The notes beneath the pieces are model-generated. The model had not been told where the DNA came from. It made no database searches and saw only the letters and a program-made list of their open reading frames with translations. This document shows positions 9,320 through 17,462 of a stretch of 64,000 nt of DNA, in pieces. The DNA is from an uncultured Eubacteriales bacterium (GTDB taxonomy: Bacteria > Bacillota > Clostridia > Peptostreptococcales > Anaerovoracaceae): the NCBI GenBank assembly GCA_900542565.1, contig UQOC01000007.1:3627-67626 (forward strand). Direction: 5' to 3'. How positions within the stretch are numbered: the first letter of the stretch is position 1; each line of letters begins with the position of its first letter. Both the position numbers and the translations under genes were made by a program.

Positions 9320-9940
9320 ATGATAGGAGCATTGTTCATTATAGCTTATGCCGCCGGAGCATGGATGATACTTGAAGAATACATCAAAGAAACATTATGG
9401 CATGCTAAGGTACGAAAGACATTGGATGAGGCAGGCAAGAAAATAAAAGTTGTATTTGCATGGCGCAGGAGCAGTTCATCCGATGATGAGCTTTACAAAA
9501 GCTGCGTGCTGCTGAAAAATCTCGTTATAGTGACCAAAGACGCAAAGCTTTCTGCTGAGCACATATTTGAAAGGCTGATGGAAAACAGCGGCAGTCTCAG
9601 GCCTGTGTACGGCAGGCTCATATCCCTGTACAGGAGCGGCCGGGATGAAGAAGCTTTTAAAGTGCTTGCCGAAACTGTCGGGACAAGGGAAGCAAGGACA
9701 TTCGGGCTGATCCTGTCCAAACTGGATAAAATGGACCCGGAAGAACTCAGGGAGCAGATGGATATTTTTCAGAGAGATATAACAGAAAAAAAGGTGACGG
9801 CGGCCATGAAGCAGGCACAGAGGAACAGCATGGTCATTACTGCCATGTCAGCGCTGTCAGTATTTGCCCTTCTCGTAAATTTTACTGTTGTGGTGATATT
9901 CATGAAGAGCATTGATATGATGGGAAGTATATTTTTATAA
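9320..9940 (+). CDS. TadC-like integral membrane protein, short
   Basis: The 206-residue protein has one membrane segment at residues 2-20 and one near the C-terminus (residues 177-197), around a helical cytosolic core. Typical TadC proteins are nearer 280-320 residues with more membrane segments, so this is a short version. The gene follows the TadB-like gene by 15 bases with GCAGGTGCAGC upstream. Role inferred from position: second platform protein of the Tad-like machine. Confidence 0.6.
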   Translation: MIGALFIIAYAAGAWMILEEYIKETLWHAKVRKTLDEAGKKIKVVFAWRRSSSSDDELYKSCVLLKNLVIVTKDAKLSAEHIFERLMENSGSLRPVYGRLISLYRSGRDEEAFKVLAETVGTREARTFGLILSKLDKMDPEELREQMDIFQRDITEKKVTAAMKQAQRNSMVITAMSALSVFALLVNFTVVVIFMKSIDMMGSIFL

Positions 9941-9964
9941 GAGTATGGAAGCAAGGAGGTCAGC

Positions 9965-10147
9965 ATGAAAAACCTGATAATCATAATAGGTACCATATTG
10001 CTTGGGATCGTGATAGTAAACACACTGGTACTGGGCGATGAAAATTCGCTGAAAAGCACTGCGGACCAGATAATGGAGAAAGGATCGGCAGAGATCCTGT
10101 CATCTCTGGATTTTGGAAATACAGGCGGAAACGGGGGAGGACAATGA
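9965..10147 (+). CDS. 60-residue pilin-like membrane peptide (paralogue A)
   Basis: The product starts MKNLIIIIGTILLG, so a hydrophobic segment begins at residue 4 with no leader peptide before it. A charged stretch with LKSTADQIMEKG and a glycine-rich tail follow. AAGGAGGTCAGC precedes the ATG. Its last codon overlaps the next start as ATGA. The next gene encodes a related peptide. By position after TadC it is a candidate structural subunit (Flp-like), but it lacks the G/E cleavage site of Flp pilins. This is inference. Confidence 0.6.
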   Translation: MKNLIIIIGTILLGIVIVNTLVLGDENSLKSTADQIMEKGSAEILSSLDFGNTGGNGGGQ

Positions 10148-10293
10148 AAGAACTGGTGGTGATTATCGGAACGGTCATCTTGGGTGCATACATATTTAAC
10201 ATGATGACAGGAGACGATGAGGATAGTCTCAGGAATATCTCCGGACAGATAATGGAACGGACCCTGATGGTGATGCAGGAGGACAGGCCATGA
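10144..10293 (+). CDS. 49-residue pilin-like membrane peptide (paralogue B)
   Basis: This short gene encodes MKELVVIIGTVILG followed by a polar tail with DDEDSLRNISGQIMER. Comparison with the preceding 60-residue peptide shows shared MK-L--IIGT--LG at the start and SL------QIME further on, so the two are tandem paralogues. Start and stop are both shared with neighbours through ATGA overlaps (10144-10147 and 10290-10293), which is strong support that it is translated. Confidence 0.6.
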   Translation: MKELVVIIGTVILGAYIFNMMTGDDEDSLRNISGQIMERTLMVMQEDRP

Positions 10294-10652
10294 AGGAAAT
10301 GATAACGGCCATAAGTTCGCTGTTCATCTTGTCCATCTTTGTCCTGCAATTTGCAGTGAACCAGAACCTTGCAGTAAAAACTGCCATATCCGGCGCTGAA
10401 TGCTACCGTTTGGCAGAGGAGGCGGGAGGGGACGGAAAAAACTATGAAGAGACCGTAAAGTGCAGGATGGCAGACATCTGGCAGTGTGACAAAGATGAGG
10501 TCTCTGCTTTGATGACAGGCATGGCAGATGGAGGAGGCATGTCATACAGAGTAAGCCTTCCTGTAAAAAATGTCATAGCCTGCGGCCAGCTGTTGGGACT
10601 GCCAGAAAAAGAAAACATATGGATCTACGAGACTGAAGGGACAGTAGGATGA
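10290..10652 (+). CDS. TadE-like small envelope protein, hypothetical
   Basis: The 120-residue protein opens with a hydrophobic helix (residues 5-24, ITAISSLFILSIFVLQF) and continues with a soluble domain containing three cysteines. The layout resembles a TadE/TadF minor pilin but with no leader peptide. It is joined to both neighbours by ATGA overlaps. Function is unknown; a minor subunit of the Tad-like structure is the best guess. Confidence 0.6.
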   Translation: MKEMITAISSLFILSIFVLQFAVNQNLAVKTAISGAECYRLAEEAGGDGKNYEETVKCRMADIWQCDKDEVSALMTGMADGGGMSYRVSLPVKNVIACGQLLGLPEKENIWIYETEGTVG

Positions 10653-10729
10653 AAAACATGCTTATCACTTTCGGACTGGTGATGCTGACAGGCAAACTGC
10701 TCTTTTTTCAGTTGACATTGTTTTTTTAA
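10649..10729 (+). CDS. 26-residue hydrophobic peptide ending the Tad-like operon
   Basis: A 26-codon frame begins at an ATG overlapping the previous stop (ATGA) and encodes MKNMLITFGLVMLTGK followed by a phenylalanine/leucine-rich end. It is one membrane helix. It continues the same coupled ATGA pattern seen in the preceding genes, which is why I list it. The -35 box of the downstream promoter (TTGACA at 10712) lies inside it. Confidence 0.45.
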   Translation: MKNMLITFGLVMLTGKLLFFQLTLFF

Positions 10730-10740
10730 TATTATAAAAT
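10712..10740 (+). promoter_or_regulatory. Sigma-70-type promoter for the P-type ATPase
   Basis: TTGACA (10712-10717), 17 bases, then TAAAAT (10735-10740). Expected transcription start near 10747, just ahead of the riboswitch. Confidence 0.75.
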
Positions 10741-10750
10741 ATTCTAATAT

Positions 10751-10843
10751 AAAAGGGAGTAGCTGGCATCGTAAGGTGTGGTATTTTCGTCAATACGATT
10801 ATACTTGTTTAATCCGAAAATATCTTAAATAGTGAGACTTTTA
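10751..10843 (+). ncRNA. yybP-ykoY family riboswitch (Mn2+ sensor)
   Basis: The leader carries the conserved 5' element AAAAGGGAGTAGC (10751-10763), the internal CGTCAATACGA element (10788-10798), the mid element AATCCGAAAATATC, and the closing 3' element GTGAGACTTTT (10833-10843), which pairs with AAAAGGGAG to form P1. These match the conserved blocks of yybP-ykoY aptamers, which bind Mn2+ and are known ahead of P-type ATPases. Downstream, GAAGTC/GACTTTC and CTTTC/GAAAG can form alternative hairpins near the ribosome binding site of the ATPase gene, suggesting translational control; that part is inference. Confidence 0.88.
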
Positions 10844-10912
10844 ACACATATAAATTAAAGTTATATGGTAGAAGTCTTTGTCATTGACTTTCACCGGAAA
10901 GGAAGAAAAAAC

Positions 10913-13555
10913 ATGCAACACTACTTAAAGACGGTCGAAGAGACATTGTCTGAAGTAAAAGCTACTGCTAACGGACTCAGTTCCAAAGAGGCTGAGGAGC
11001 GCCTACAGCGGGATGGAAAGAACAAACTGAAAGAACCTCCAAAGGATTCTTTGCTGAAAAAATTCCTGCTGCAATTCGCTGACCCGATGATCATCATCCT
11101 CGTGGTTGCTGCTGTGATATCCGGCGTAACTGCTTTCTATGCACATGAAAGCTTTGCAGATGTCATAATCATACTGGCTGTCGTGCTCATCAACGCCGTG
11201 CTCGGCGTATATCAGGAAAGCAAGGCGGAAAAAGCCATAGAAGCCCTGCAGGAAATGGCGGCGGCCACAAGTAAGGTATACAGGGACGGCAAACTGATAA
11301 CCGTAAAGAGCGAGGATCTTGTCAAGGGCGACATAATCGTTCTCGAAGCGGGAGATGCAGTACCTGCCGACGGAAGGATCATACAGTGCGCCAGCATGAA
11401 GATCGAAGAAGCAGCACTTACAGGCGAGAGCGTTCCTGTCGATAAGACCGATCAGCAGCTTTCTCTTGGCGACCAAAAGGAAATACCTCTGGGCGACCGT
11501 AAAAATATGATCTATATGGGAAGTACCGTAGTGTACGGGCGCGGAATGGCCGTCATATGCGACACCGGTATGGATACAGAGATGGGTAAGATCGCCGATG
11601 CACTTGCTCAGGCAAAAGACGGCAAGACCCCGCTCCAGATCAAACTTTCACAGCTCAGCAAAGTCCTTACGGTACTGGTCCTGGCAATATGCGTTGTGAT
11701 CTTTGCGGTAAGCCTGCTGAGAGCCGGAGAAATAAACGGAGATGTACTCCTGGATACATTTATGGTTGCCGTGAGCCTGGCCGTTGCAGCCATACCTGAA
11801 GGCCTTGCTGCCGTAGTTACCATCGTACTTTCCATTGGCGTTACCAACATGAGCAAGAGGAACGCCATAATCCGTAAACTCACTGCAGTTGAAACACTGG
11901 GCTGTGCTCAGATCATCTGCTCTGACAAGACCGGAACCCTGACACAGAACAAGATGACCGTAGTAGACCATTACGGAGATGATGAGATGACGCTGGCCAA
12001 GGCAATGGCCCTGTGCTGCGACGCCGTTATAGAACCGGGAGATGATTCTGCTACCGGAGAACCTACCGAATGCGCTCTCGTAAATTATGCCGCCAAGCTG
12101 GGAATCGATAAAAAACAGACTGAGGGCATAATGCCTAGAGAGGAAGAAGTTCCGTTTGACAGCGGCAGAAAGATGATGTCTACCCTTCATGCCGACAGCC
12201 AATCGGGAAAAGTTATACAATATACCAAAGGCGCACCTGACGAAGTCCTGAAAAAATGTACTTCGATCCTGGATAAAGGTCAGGTAAGGCCGATAACAGA
12301 GGATGACAAGAACGCTATACTGGCTGCCAACAAAGATATGGCAGACAGGGCTCTGAGAGTCCTTATGGCTTCTTTCAAGACATACGACAAGATGCCTGAA
12401 AAAGTCGATGCAGCGTCCGTTGAAAATGATCTGTGCTTCATAGGCCTTGTAGGAATGATAGACCCGGTAAGACCGGAAGTAAAAGCAGCCATAGAGGAAT
12501 GCGGCACTGCCGGCATAATACCTGTGATGATAACAGGTGACCATGTTGATACGGCAGCGGCTATAGGTAAGGAACTGGGTATCCTCAAAGATGGAAGAAG
12601 AGCCATTACGGGAGCAATGCTCAACGAGATGGACGATGATACATTTGAAAAGGAAATCGAGCATATAGGCGTTTATGCCCGTGTACAGCCTGAACATAAG
12701 GTCCGCATCGTAAACATGTGGAAGAAAAAAGGCTATGTAACCGCAATGACAGGAGACGGAGTAAATGACGCTCCTAGCATTAAATCTGCTGACATAGGCG
12801 TAGGAATGGGCATCACGGGTACTGATGTTACCAAGAATGTAGCCGATATGGTCCTGGCAGACGACAACTTTGCCACGATAGTCGGTGCTGTGGAAGAAGG
12901 AAGAAGGATTTACGATAATATCCGCAAGTCCATACAGTTCCTGCTTGCTTCCAACATGAGTGAGGTAATAACCATCTTTGTGGCGACGATGCTCGGATTC
13001 ACGATCCTGCAGCCGGTACACCTGCTTTGGATCAACCTTATAACCGACTGCTTCCCGGCCCTTGCCCTGGGCGTTGAAAGACCGGAAGATGACATAATGA
13101 AACGCAACCCGAGAAAACCGACCGAAGGCGTATTTGCCGGCGGTATGGGATTCGATATGATATATCAGGGCGTGATCCTTGCAGGACTTACTCTTGCAGC
13201 ATACTTCATCGGCCACTATATCGAATCGGGGATATGGGAGATCACCACAAGCGAAGACGGCACAACGATGGCTTTCGTAACATTGTCGCTGGCTGAAATA
13301 TTCCACAGCTTCAATATGCGTTCGCAGAGAGGAAGCCTGTTCCATATCAAGCATCTGAACCCTGCTCTCACATGGGCCGGAATAGCAAGCTTGATAGCAA
13401 CTGTTCTTGTAATATATGTTCCGTTCCTCCGCGAAGCGTTCGGATTCTCACATATAAGCCTGCAGGAATTCGGCATAGCTATCGTACTTGCTGTACTGAT
13501 CATTCCTATCGTTGAGATCATCAAGTTCATAGAAAGAAAGACTGCAGCAAAATAA
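10913..13555 (+). CDS. P2-type cation-transporting ATPase (Ca2+-ATPase family, probable Mn2+/Ca2+ exporter)
   Basis: The 880-residue membrane pump has an N-terminal cation ATPase domain, LTGES in the actuator, the phosphorylated aspartate in DKTGT (residue 338), TGD and MTGDGVNDAP hinge motifs, and the PEGLAA metal-site motif in M4 typical of SERCA-like pumps. About ten membrane helices are visible. I chose the ATG at 10913, which follows GGAAAGGAAG; a start at 10865 would run through the regulatory leader. The Mn2+ riboswitch ahead suggests it exports Mn2+ even though the sequence looks like a Ca2+ pump. A strong terminator follows, so it is a single-gene unit. Confidence 0.93.
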   Translation: MQHYLKTVEETLSEVKATANGLSSKEAEERLQRDGKNKLKEPPKDSLLKKFLLQFADPMIIILVVAAVISGVTAFYAHESFADVIIILAVVLINAVLGVYQESKAEKAIEALQEMAAATSKVYRDGKLITVKSEDLVKGDIIVLEAGDAVPADGRIIQCASMKIEEAALTGESVPVDKTDQQLSLGDQKEIPLGDRKNMIYMGSTVVYGRGMAVICDTGMDTEMGKIADALAQAKDGKTPLQIKLSQLSKVLTVLVLAICVVIFAVSLLRAGEINGDVLLDTFMVAVSLAVAAIPEGLAAVVTIVLSIGVTNMSKRNAIIRKLTAVETLGCAQIICSDKTGTLTQNKMTVVDHYGDDEMTLAKAMALCCDAVIEPGDDSATGEPTECALVNYAAKLGIDKKQTEGIMPREEEVPFDSGRKMMSTLHADSQSGKVIQYTKGAPDEVLKKCTSILDKGQVRPITEDDKNAILAANKDMADRALRVLMASFKTYDKMPEKVDAASVENDLCFIGLVGMIDPVRPEVKAAIEECGTAGIIPVMITGDHVDTAAAIGKELGILKDGRRAITGAMLNEMDDDTFEKEIEHIGVYARVQPEHKVRIVNMWKKKGYVTAMTGDGVNDAPSIKSADIGVGMGITGTDVTKNVADMVLADDNFATIVGAVEEGRRIYDNIRKSIQFLLASNMSEVITIFVATMLGFTILQPVHLLWINLITDCFPALALGVERPEDDIMKRNPRKPTEGVFAGGMGFDMIYQGVILAGLTLAAYFIGHYIESGIWEITTSEDGTTMAFVTLSLAEIFHSFNMRSQRGSLFHIKHLNPALTWAGIASLIATVLVIYVPFLREAFGFSHISLQEFGIAIVLAVLIIPIVEIIKFIERKTAAK

Positions 13556-13572
13556 TCATATGGTTGTATCTG

Positions 13573-13611
13573 ACCGGCGGTGTCCTGTAAACACCGCCGG
13601 TTTTTTCTTTT
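13573..13611 (+). terminator. Rho-independent terminator after the P-type ATPase
   Basis: ACCGGCGGTGT / ACACCGCCGGT stem with a short loop, then TTTTTTCTTTT. Confidence 0.95.
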
Positions 13612-13636
13612 ATATCGGCCTTTTTTGAAATATCAG

Positions 13637-13665
13637 TTAACAAGGAGTCTTGATTATGATATAAT
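13637..13665 (+). promoter_or_regulatory. Promoter for coaW
   Basis: TTAACA (13637-13642), 17 bases, TATAAT (13660-13665). Confidence 0.65.
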
Positions 13666-13733
13666 ATCCAAGTCGATTGTTAAAAAAATATACAGCGTAC
13701 CCTTTGCTATGCAATGGGGAGAAAGGAAAAACA

Positions 13734-14576
13734 ATGGGTATCGTCGTAGGAATTGATATCGGGGGAAGCACTACAAAGATAGCAGGATTCAGAGGAGAGC
13801 AGATGATGCTGCCGGTGCAGATTTCTGCGGACAGCGCAGTAGCGTCACTGTTCGGAGCCTTTGGAAAGTTTTTATATGATAATGGACTTCAGCTTGAGGA
13901 TATTTCACAGGTAAATCTTACAGGTGTAGGCTGCAGCTCCATCAAACAGCGGATATACGGACTTCCTACATACAAAGTAGATGAATTTACATCCAATGGT
14001 GTAGGCGGAGGATATTTTGCCCAGGGAAAAAAGACATTTATGGTGGTCAGCATGGGTACAGGCACATCCTTTGTCGAAGTAAAAGACGGCATACCGCGCC
14101 ATCTGGGGGGTATAGGGATAGGAGGAGGCACCATAATGGGCCTTTCAAAGATCATGCTTAACACCAGTGATGCCGAAAAGATCAGAGAACTTGCCTCAGG
14201 CGGAGAAGTAGGCAATATTGACCTGCGCATAGGTGATATTTCCAAAAAACCCCTGCCCGGACTTGACCTGCAGATAACCGCCTCAAACTTCGGAAAAGCG
14301 TCCTCAAGAGCCAATTGTGAGGACAAAGCAGCAGGTATAGTACATATGGTAATAGAAACCATATGCCAGGCTGCCGTATTGATCGCAAACGGGACCGACA
14401 TATCGGATTTTGTCCTCATCGGCAACCTCATACATTTTCCTGAATGCTGGAGCGTATGTGAGATGATAAAGACCATGTATCCAGGAGTGAACTTCATAAT
14501 CCCTGAGGACGGAGAATACGGCACAGCTATTGGTACGGCGCTGGCGGATCAATGCTGCCTTAAACCGGTAGACTGA
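13734..14576 (+). CDS. coaW: Type II pantothenate kinase
   Basis: The 280-residue cytosolic ASKHA-fold kinase has the phosphate-1 motif GIDIGGSTTK at residues 5-14, the second phosphate motif MGTGTSF near residue 105, GGIGIGGGT near 124-132 and a C-terminal YGTAIGTAL. This matches staphylococcal-type CoaW enzymes, which phosphorylate pantothenate as the first step of coenzyme A synthesis. The ATG at 13734 follows GGGAGAAAGG; an earlier TTG lacks such a site. A DUF1461 gene begins three bases after the stop. Confidence 0.9.
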   Translation: MGIVVGIDIGGSTTKIAGFRGEQMMLPVQISADSAVASLFGAFGKFLYDNGLQLEDISQVNLTGVGCSSIKQRIYGLPTYKVDEFTSNGVGGGYFAQGKKTFMVVSMGTGTSFVEVKDGIPRHLGGIGIGGGTIMGLSKIMLNTSDAEKIRELASGGEVGNIDLRIGDISKKPLPGLDLQITASNFGKASSRANCEDKAAGIVHMVIETICQAAVLIANGTDISDFVLIGNLIHFPECWSVCEMIKTMYPGVNFIIPEDGEYGTAIGTALADQCCLKPVD

Positions 14577-14579
14577 CAT

Positions 14580-15245
14580 ATGAAAGACAAGAACTTTTTC
14601 CTTTCCGGGTGGGTCCCGGCCATAGGTGCGGCATTGGTGATAATATGTCTGTCGGTTTCTCTGACGGTAATGTTCAGGCCTCTGTATTACTTCGACATAG
14701 AGCATCTGCAGATCTCTGAAATCTCAGGATACACGCCTCAGGAATGCAGAGAAAACTACGATGCTCTCATAGATTATAACCTGCTGTTTGGAGATAAAGA
14801 ACTGGTCTTTCCGGACATGGACATGTCCCGTGAGGGCAGGATACATTTTGAAGAAGTAAAGGACATATTCATCAGCATGCAGATAATATCTGCCGCAGGA
14901 TTGGCAGCGCTTGCAGCGTGGGTCATCCGGATCAGGAAAAACGGCGCCGGCCGTAACAGGATAATTTGGATGAAATATACAGGATATGTGATACTGACCG
15001 TTATCATATTGGCAGCCGGCGCAATGGTCATAGACTGGCAGTGGGCATTTGAAACCATGCACGCCATATTTTTTGACAATGATTACTGGATTTTTGATCC
15101 GGATACAGATCCGGTCATAACCATATTGCCGGATATGTTTTTTTACCACTGCGGTATCTTGATAGTGATATTAGCCGCAGTACAGATAGCCGCTTTGCAG
15201 CTGACATATAGGAGATTGGCCCATGGCAGGAGAAAAAAACTTTAA
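14580..15245 (+). CDS. DUF1461 / TIGR01906 integral membrane protein
   Basis: The 221-residue protein has four membrane segments (about residues 11-31, 95-113, 134-154 and 190-210) and the family features near the N-terminus: a long external loop with YTPQECRENYDALIDY and LVFPDM. The function of the family is unknown. It begins directly after coaW and overlaps the next small gene by 23 bases, so it is in the coaW operon. Confidence 0.8.
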   Translation: MKDKNFFLSGWVPAIGAALVIICLSVSLTVMFRPLYYFDIEHLQISEISGYTPQECRENYDALIDYNLLFGDKELVFPDMDMSREGRIHFEEVKDIFISMQIISAAGLAALAAWVIRIRKNGAGRNRIIWMKYTGYVILTVIILAAGAMVIDWQWAFETMHAIFFDNDYWIFDPDTDPVITILPDMFFYHCGILIVILAAVQIAALQLTYRRLAHGRRKKL

Positions 15246-15456
15246 GATACTTTTTTTCAGGCATTATGACAGAAAAATCGCAGAAGGTTCCATAACATTC
15301 TCAAAGCTTGGGATCAGCAAGGATGAATTCACAAAGCTATGTACAGAAGAAGGCTATGTGCCTGATGAGGAAATGGTCAGAAATCTGTGCACTGTCATGG
15401 AACTGTCCGAAGAAGAGACAAAGGAAATGATACTGACAGCAAGCCGCAGATATTGA
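15223..15456 (+). CDS. Hypothetical 77-residue protein, possible small regulator
   Basis: The product is charged and predicted helical, with FSKLGISKDEFTKLC resembling a helix-turn-helix. Its ATG lies inside the DUF1461 gene and its stop lies inside the stem of the terminator. I do not recognise the family; the DNA-binding idea is weak. Confidence 0.55.
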   Translation: MAGEKNFKILFFRHYDRKIAEGSITFSKLGISKDEFTKLCTEEGYVPDEEMVRNLCTVMELSEEETKEMILTASRRY

Positions 15457-15472
15457 TATCTGCGGCTTTTTA
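15442..15472 (+). terminator. Terminator of the coaW operon, overlapping the last stop codon
   Basis: A perfect 12-base-pair palindrome AGCCGCAGATAT/ATATCTGCGGCT around TG, followed by TTTTT. The TGA stop of the 77-residue gene lies in the hairpin. Confidence 0.9.
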
Positions 15473-15504
15473 ACGGATAAAACTGTCCTGAGAATTTAAA
15501 GTGA

Positions 15505-16596
15505 TCAAACATTGAAAAGGAAATGCATTACATCTCCGTCTTTTACCACATAGTCCTTTCCTTCGGATCTTATGAGGCCTTTTTCCTTGGCGGTGGCAAG
15601 GTTGCCTCCGCATTCTATCAGTTTGTCGTACGCTATGGTCTCAGCTCTGATAAATCCCTTTTCAAAATCGGAATGGATCTTTCCGGCAGCCTGAGGCGCC
15701 TTGGTACCCCGTTTGATGGTCCATGCCCGAACTTCCGGTTCTCCTGCTGTCAGGAAAGAGATAAGGTCCAGAAGGGCATAAGACGCTTTTATCAGCTTAT
15801 CCAGGCCTGATTCTTCAATGCCAAGTTCCTGCAGGAACAGAGTTTTTTCATCATCATCCAGTTCTGCCATTTCAGCTTCAATCTCGGCGCAGATGACCAC
15901 CGTCTGAGACTTCTCAGAAGCAGCCAGGTCCCTGACACTGTCCACATAAGGATTAGCCTCTGAGGCGGCTTCTTCTTCGGAAACATTTGCGACATATATG
16001 ACAGGTTTATACGAGAGCAGATCCAGAGTTTTTACAAAAGCCGCTTCTTCATCGTCAAGATCCATGGCTCTGGCGTTATTTCCTTCTCCGAGCCACTGAT
16101 ATATCCTGTTGAGAAGATCAACTTCAGCCTGAAGTTTCTTGTCGGCTTTTGCTGCCTTGGTTGTTCTTTGGATGCGCCTTTCGAGGATCTCCATGTCAGA
16201 AAGCAGGAGCTCAGTGTTTATGGTCTGGATATCTGCTACCGGATCGATCCGTCCGTCAACATGCACTATATTTGGATCATCAAAGCATCTGACCACATGG
16301 ACTATGGCGTCCACTTCACGGATATGGCCGAGGAATTTGTTGCCGAGGCCTTCGCCCTTGGATGCGCCTTTAACGAGGCCGGCTATATCGCAGAATTCAA
16401 TGGTCGTATATATGGTTTTTTTTGAGTTATACATCCTGTGGAGGACTTTAAGCCGTTCATCCGGCACTGTGACAACGCCGACATTGGGTTCAATGGTGCA
16501 GAACGGATAATTTGCCGCTTCGGCGCCAGCCTTTGTTATGGCATTGAACAAGGTACTTTTGCCCACATTGGGGAGCCCGACGATTCCTAATCTCAT
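15505..16596 (-). CDS. ychF: Redox-regulated ATPase/GTPase YchF (OLA1 family)
   Basis: The 363-residue protein has G1 GLPNVGKST at residues 6-14, G3 DIAGLVKGAS near 70, and the NVSEEE stretch where a normal NKxD motif is altered, typical of YchF, which prefers ATP. The C-terminal TGS-like domain (KRGTKAPQAAGKIHSDF) is complete. YchF binds ribosomes and affects stress responses. It lies 12 bases after lgt on the same strand. Confidence 0.96.
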   Translation of the reverse strand: MRLGIVGLPNVGKSTLFNAITKAGAEAANYPFCTIEPNVGVVTVPDERLKVLHRMYNSKKTIYTTIEFCDIAGLVKGASKGEGLGNKFLGHIREVDAIVHVVRCFDDPNIVHVDGRIDPVADIQTINTELLLSDMEILERRIQRTTKAAKADKKLQAEVDLLNRIYQWLGEGNNARAMDLDDEEAAFVKTLDLLSYKPVIYVANVSEEEAASEANPYVDSVRDLAASEKSQTVVICAEIEAEMAELDDDEKTLFLQELGIEESGLDKLIKASYALLDLISFLTAGEPEVRAWTIKRGTKAPQAAGKIHSDFEKGFIRAETIAYDKLIECGGNLATAKEKGLIRSEGKDYVVKDGDVMHFLFNV

Positions 16597-16608
16597 AAGA
16601 TAACTCCT

Positions 16609-17364
16609 TTATAATCTGTTTTTTATCTGTTTTGTCTTTCTTAAATAAAAGTATAGCGCAATGCATACAGCTATTATGACGAGACTGATGACTTGTGCCT
16701 GACGGAGAGGTCCTATCATCAGGCTGTCAGTCCTGAGACCTTCGACGAAGAACCTTTCCACCGAATAAAGTATGCCGTAAAGACAGATGATCTGGCCGTA
16801 AAAAGTCCTTCTCCGGCTGGAAAAATACATCAGGAAGATAAAGAGCAGGAAACACCATACAGATTCGTAAAGAAATGTAGGATGATAGCCCACTCCGTCT
16901 ATTATCTGTGCCCACGGCAGGTCTGTAGGACCTCCATGAGCCTCTTCATTAAAAAAGTTGCCCCATCTGCCTATGGCCTGTGCCAGAGGGATCACAGGAG
17001 CCACAAGATCAGTGCCGTTTAAAAAAGAAACCCCGTGTTTTCTGCAAAGAAAGTAGGCAACGATAAAAGAAAGTATGAGGCCGCCGTGGATGGCAAGGCC
17101 CCCGCTCCTGATATCGAAGATCTTCATCAGGTCATCCTTATACATATCCCATGTAAAGATGACATAATAAAGGCGTGCGCCGATTATGGCAGAAGGGATC
17201 ACCGCTATGGTGATGGTCAGTATAAAGTCCTGATCGATGCCGAATTTTGGGGCTCTTATATAAGTGATGGCGACAGCCAGCAGGAACCCAGTTCCGATCA
17301 GTACGCCGTACCACATTATATCGATTCCGAATATGGAAAAAGCAATAGGATCCGGTGCAACCAT
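16609..17364 (-). CDS. lgt: Prolipoprotein diacylglyceryl transferase
   Basis: The 251-residue inner-membrane enzyme has seven likely membrane segments and the Lgt signature GRWGNFFNEEAHG near residue 133. It transfers diacylglycerol to the lipobox cysteine of prolipoproteins. The ATG at 17364 has AGGAG eight bases upstream; a TTG six bases earlier is too close to that site. It heads a two-gene minus-strand unit with ychF. Confidence 0.95.
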   Translation of the reverse strand: MVAPDPIAFSIFGIDIMWYGVLIGTGFLLAVAITYIRAPKFGIDQDFILTITIAVIPSAIIGARLYYVIFTWDMYKDDLMKIFDIRSGGLAIHGGLILSFIVAYFLCRKHGVSFLNGTDLVAPVIPLAQAIGRWGNFFNEEAHGGPTDLPWAQIIDGVGYHPTFLYESVWCFLLFIFLMYFSSRRRTFYGQIICLYGILYSVERFFVEGLRTDSLMIGPLRQAQVISLVIIAVCIALYFYLRKTKQIKNRL

Positions 17365-17388
17365 TTCCAAAACTCCTTTTGAATGAAT

Positions 17389-17417
17389 TGACTTAAATAA
17401 AGCACCTAAATATTATA
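17389..17417 (+). promoter_or_regulatory. Promoter for sfsA
   Basis: TTGACT (17389-17394), 17 bases, ATTATA (17412-17417). No clear ribosome binding site is seen before the sfsA ATG at 17463. Confidence 0.55.
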
Positions 17418-17462
17418 CAAAAAAAACTACCAAATGTCATCAAAGTTTGGTACTATTTTTAT

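Noticed and set aside
10865..10912. Start of the P-type ATPase at the ATG at 10865
   Set aside because: This would put 16 extra residues in the riboswitch expression platform; the ATG at 10913 has a good ribosome binding site and fits the family start.
11648..13354. Minus-strand open frame of 568 codons across the P-type ATPase gene
   Set aside because: It is a shadow of the pump gene: no ribosome binding site, no recognisable domain, and an amino acid mix rich in His, Tyr and Ser from antisense codons.
15523..15810. Plus-strand frames opposite ychF
   Set aside because: Antisense shadows of a highly conserved gene.
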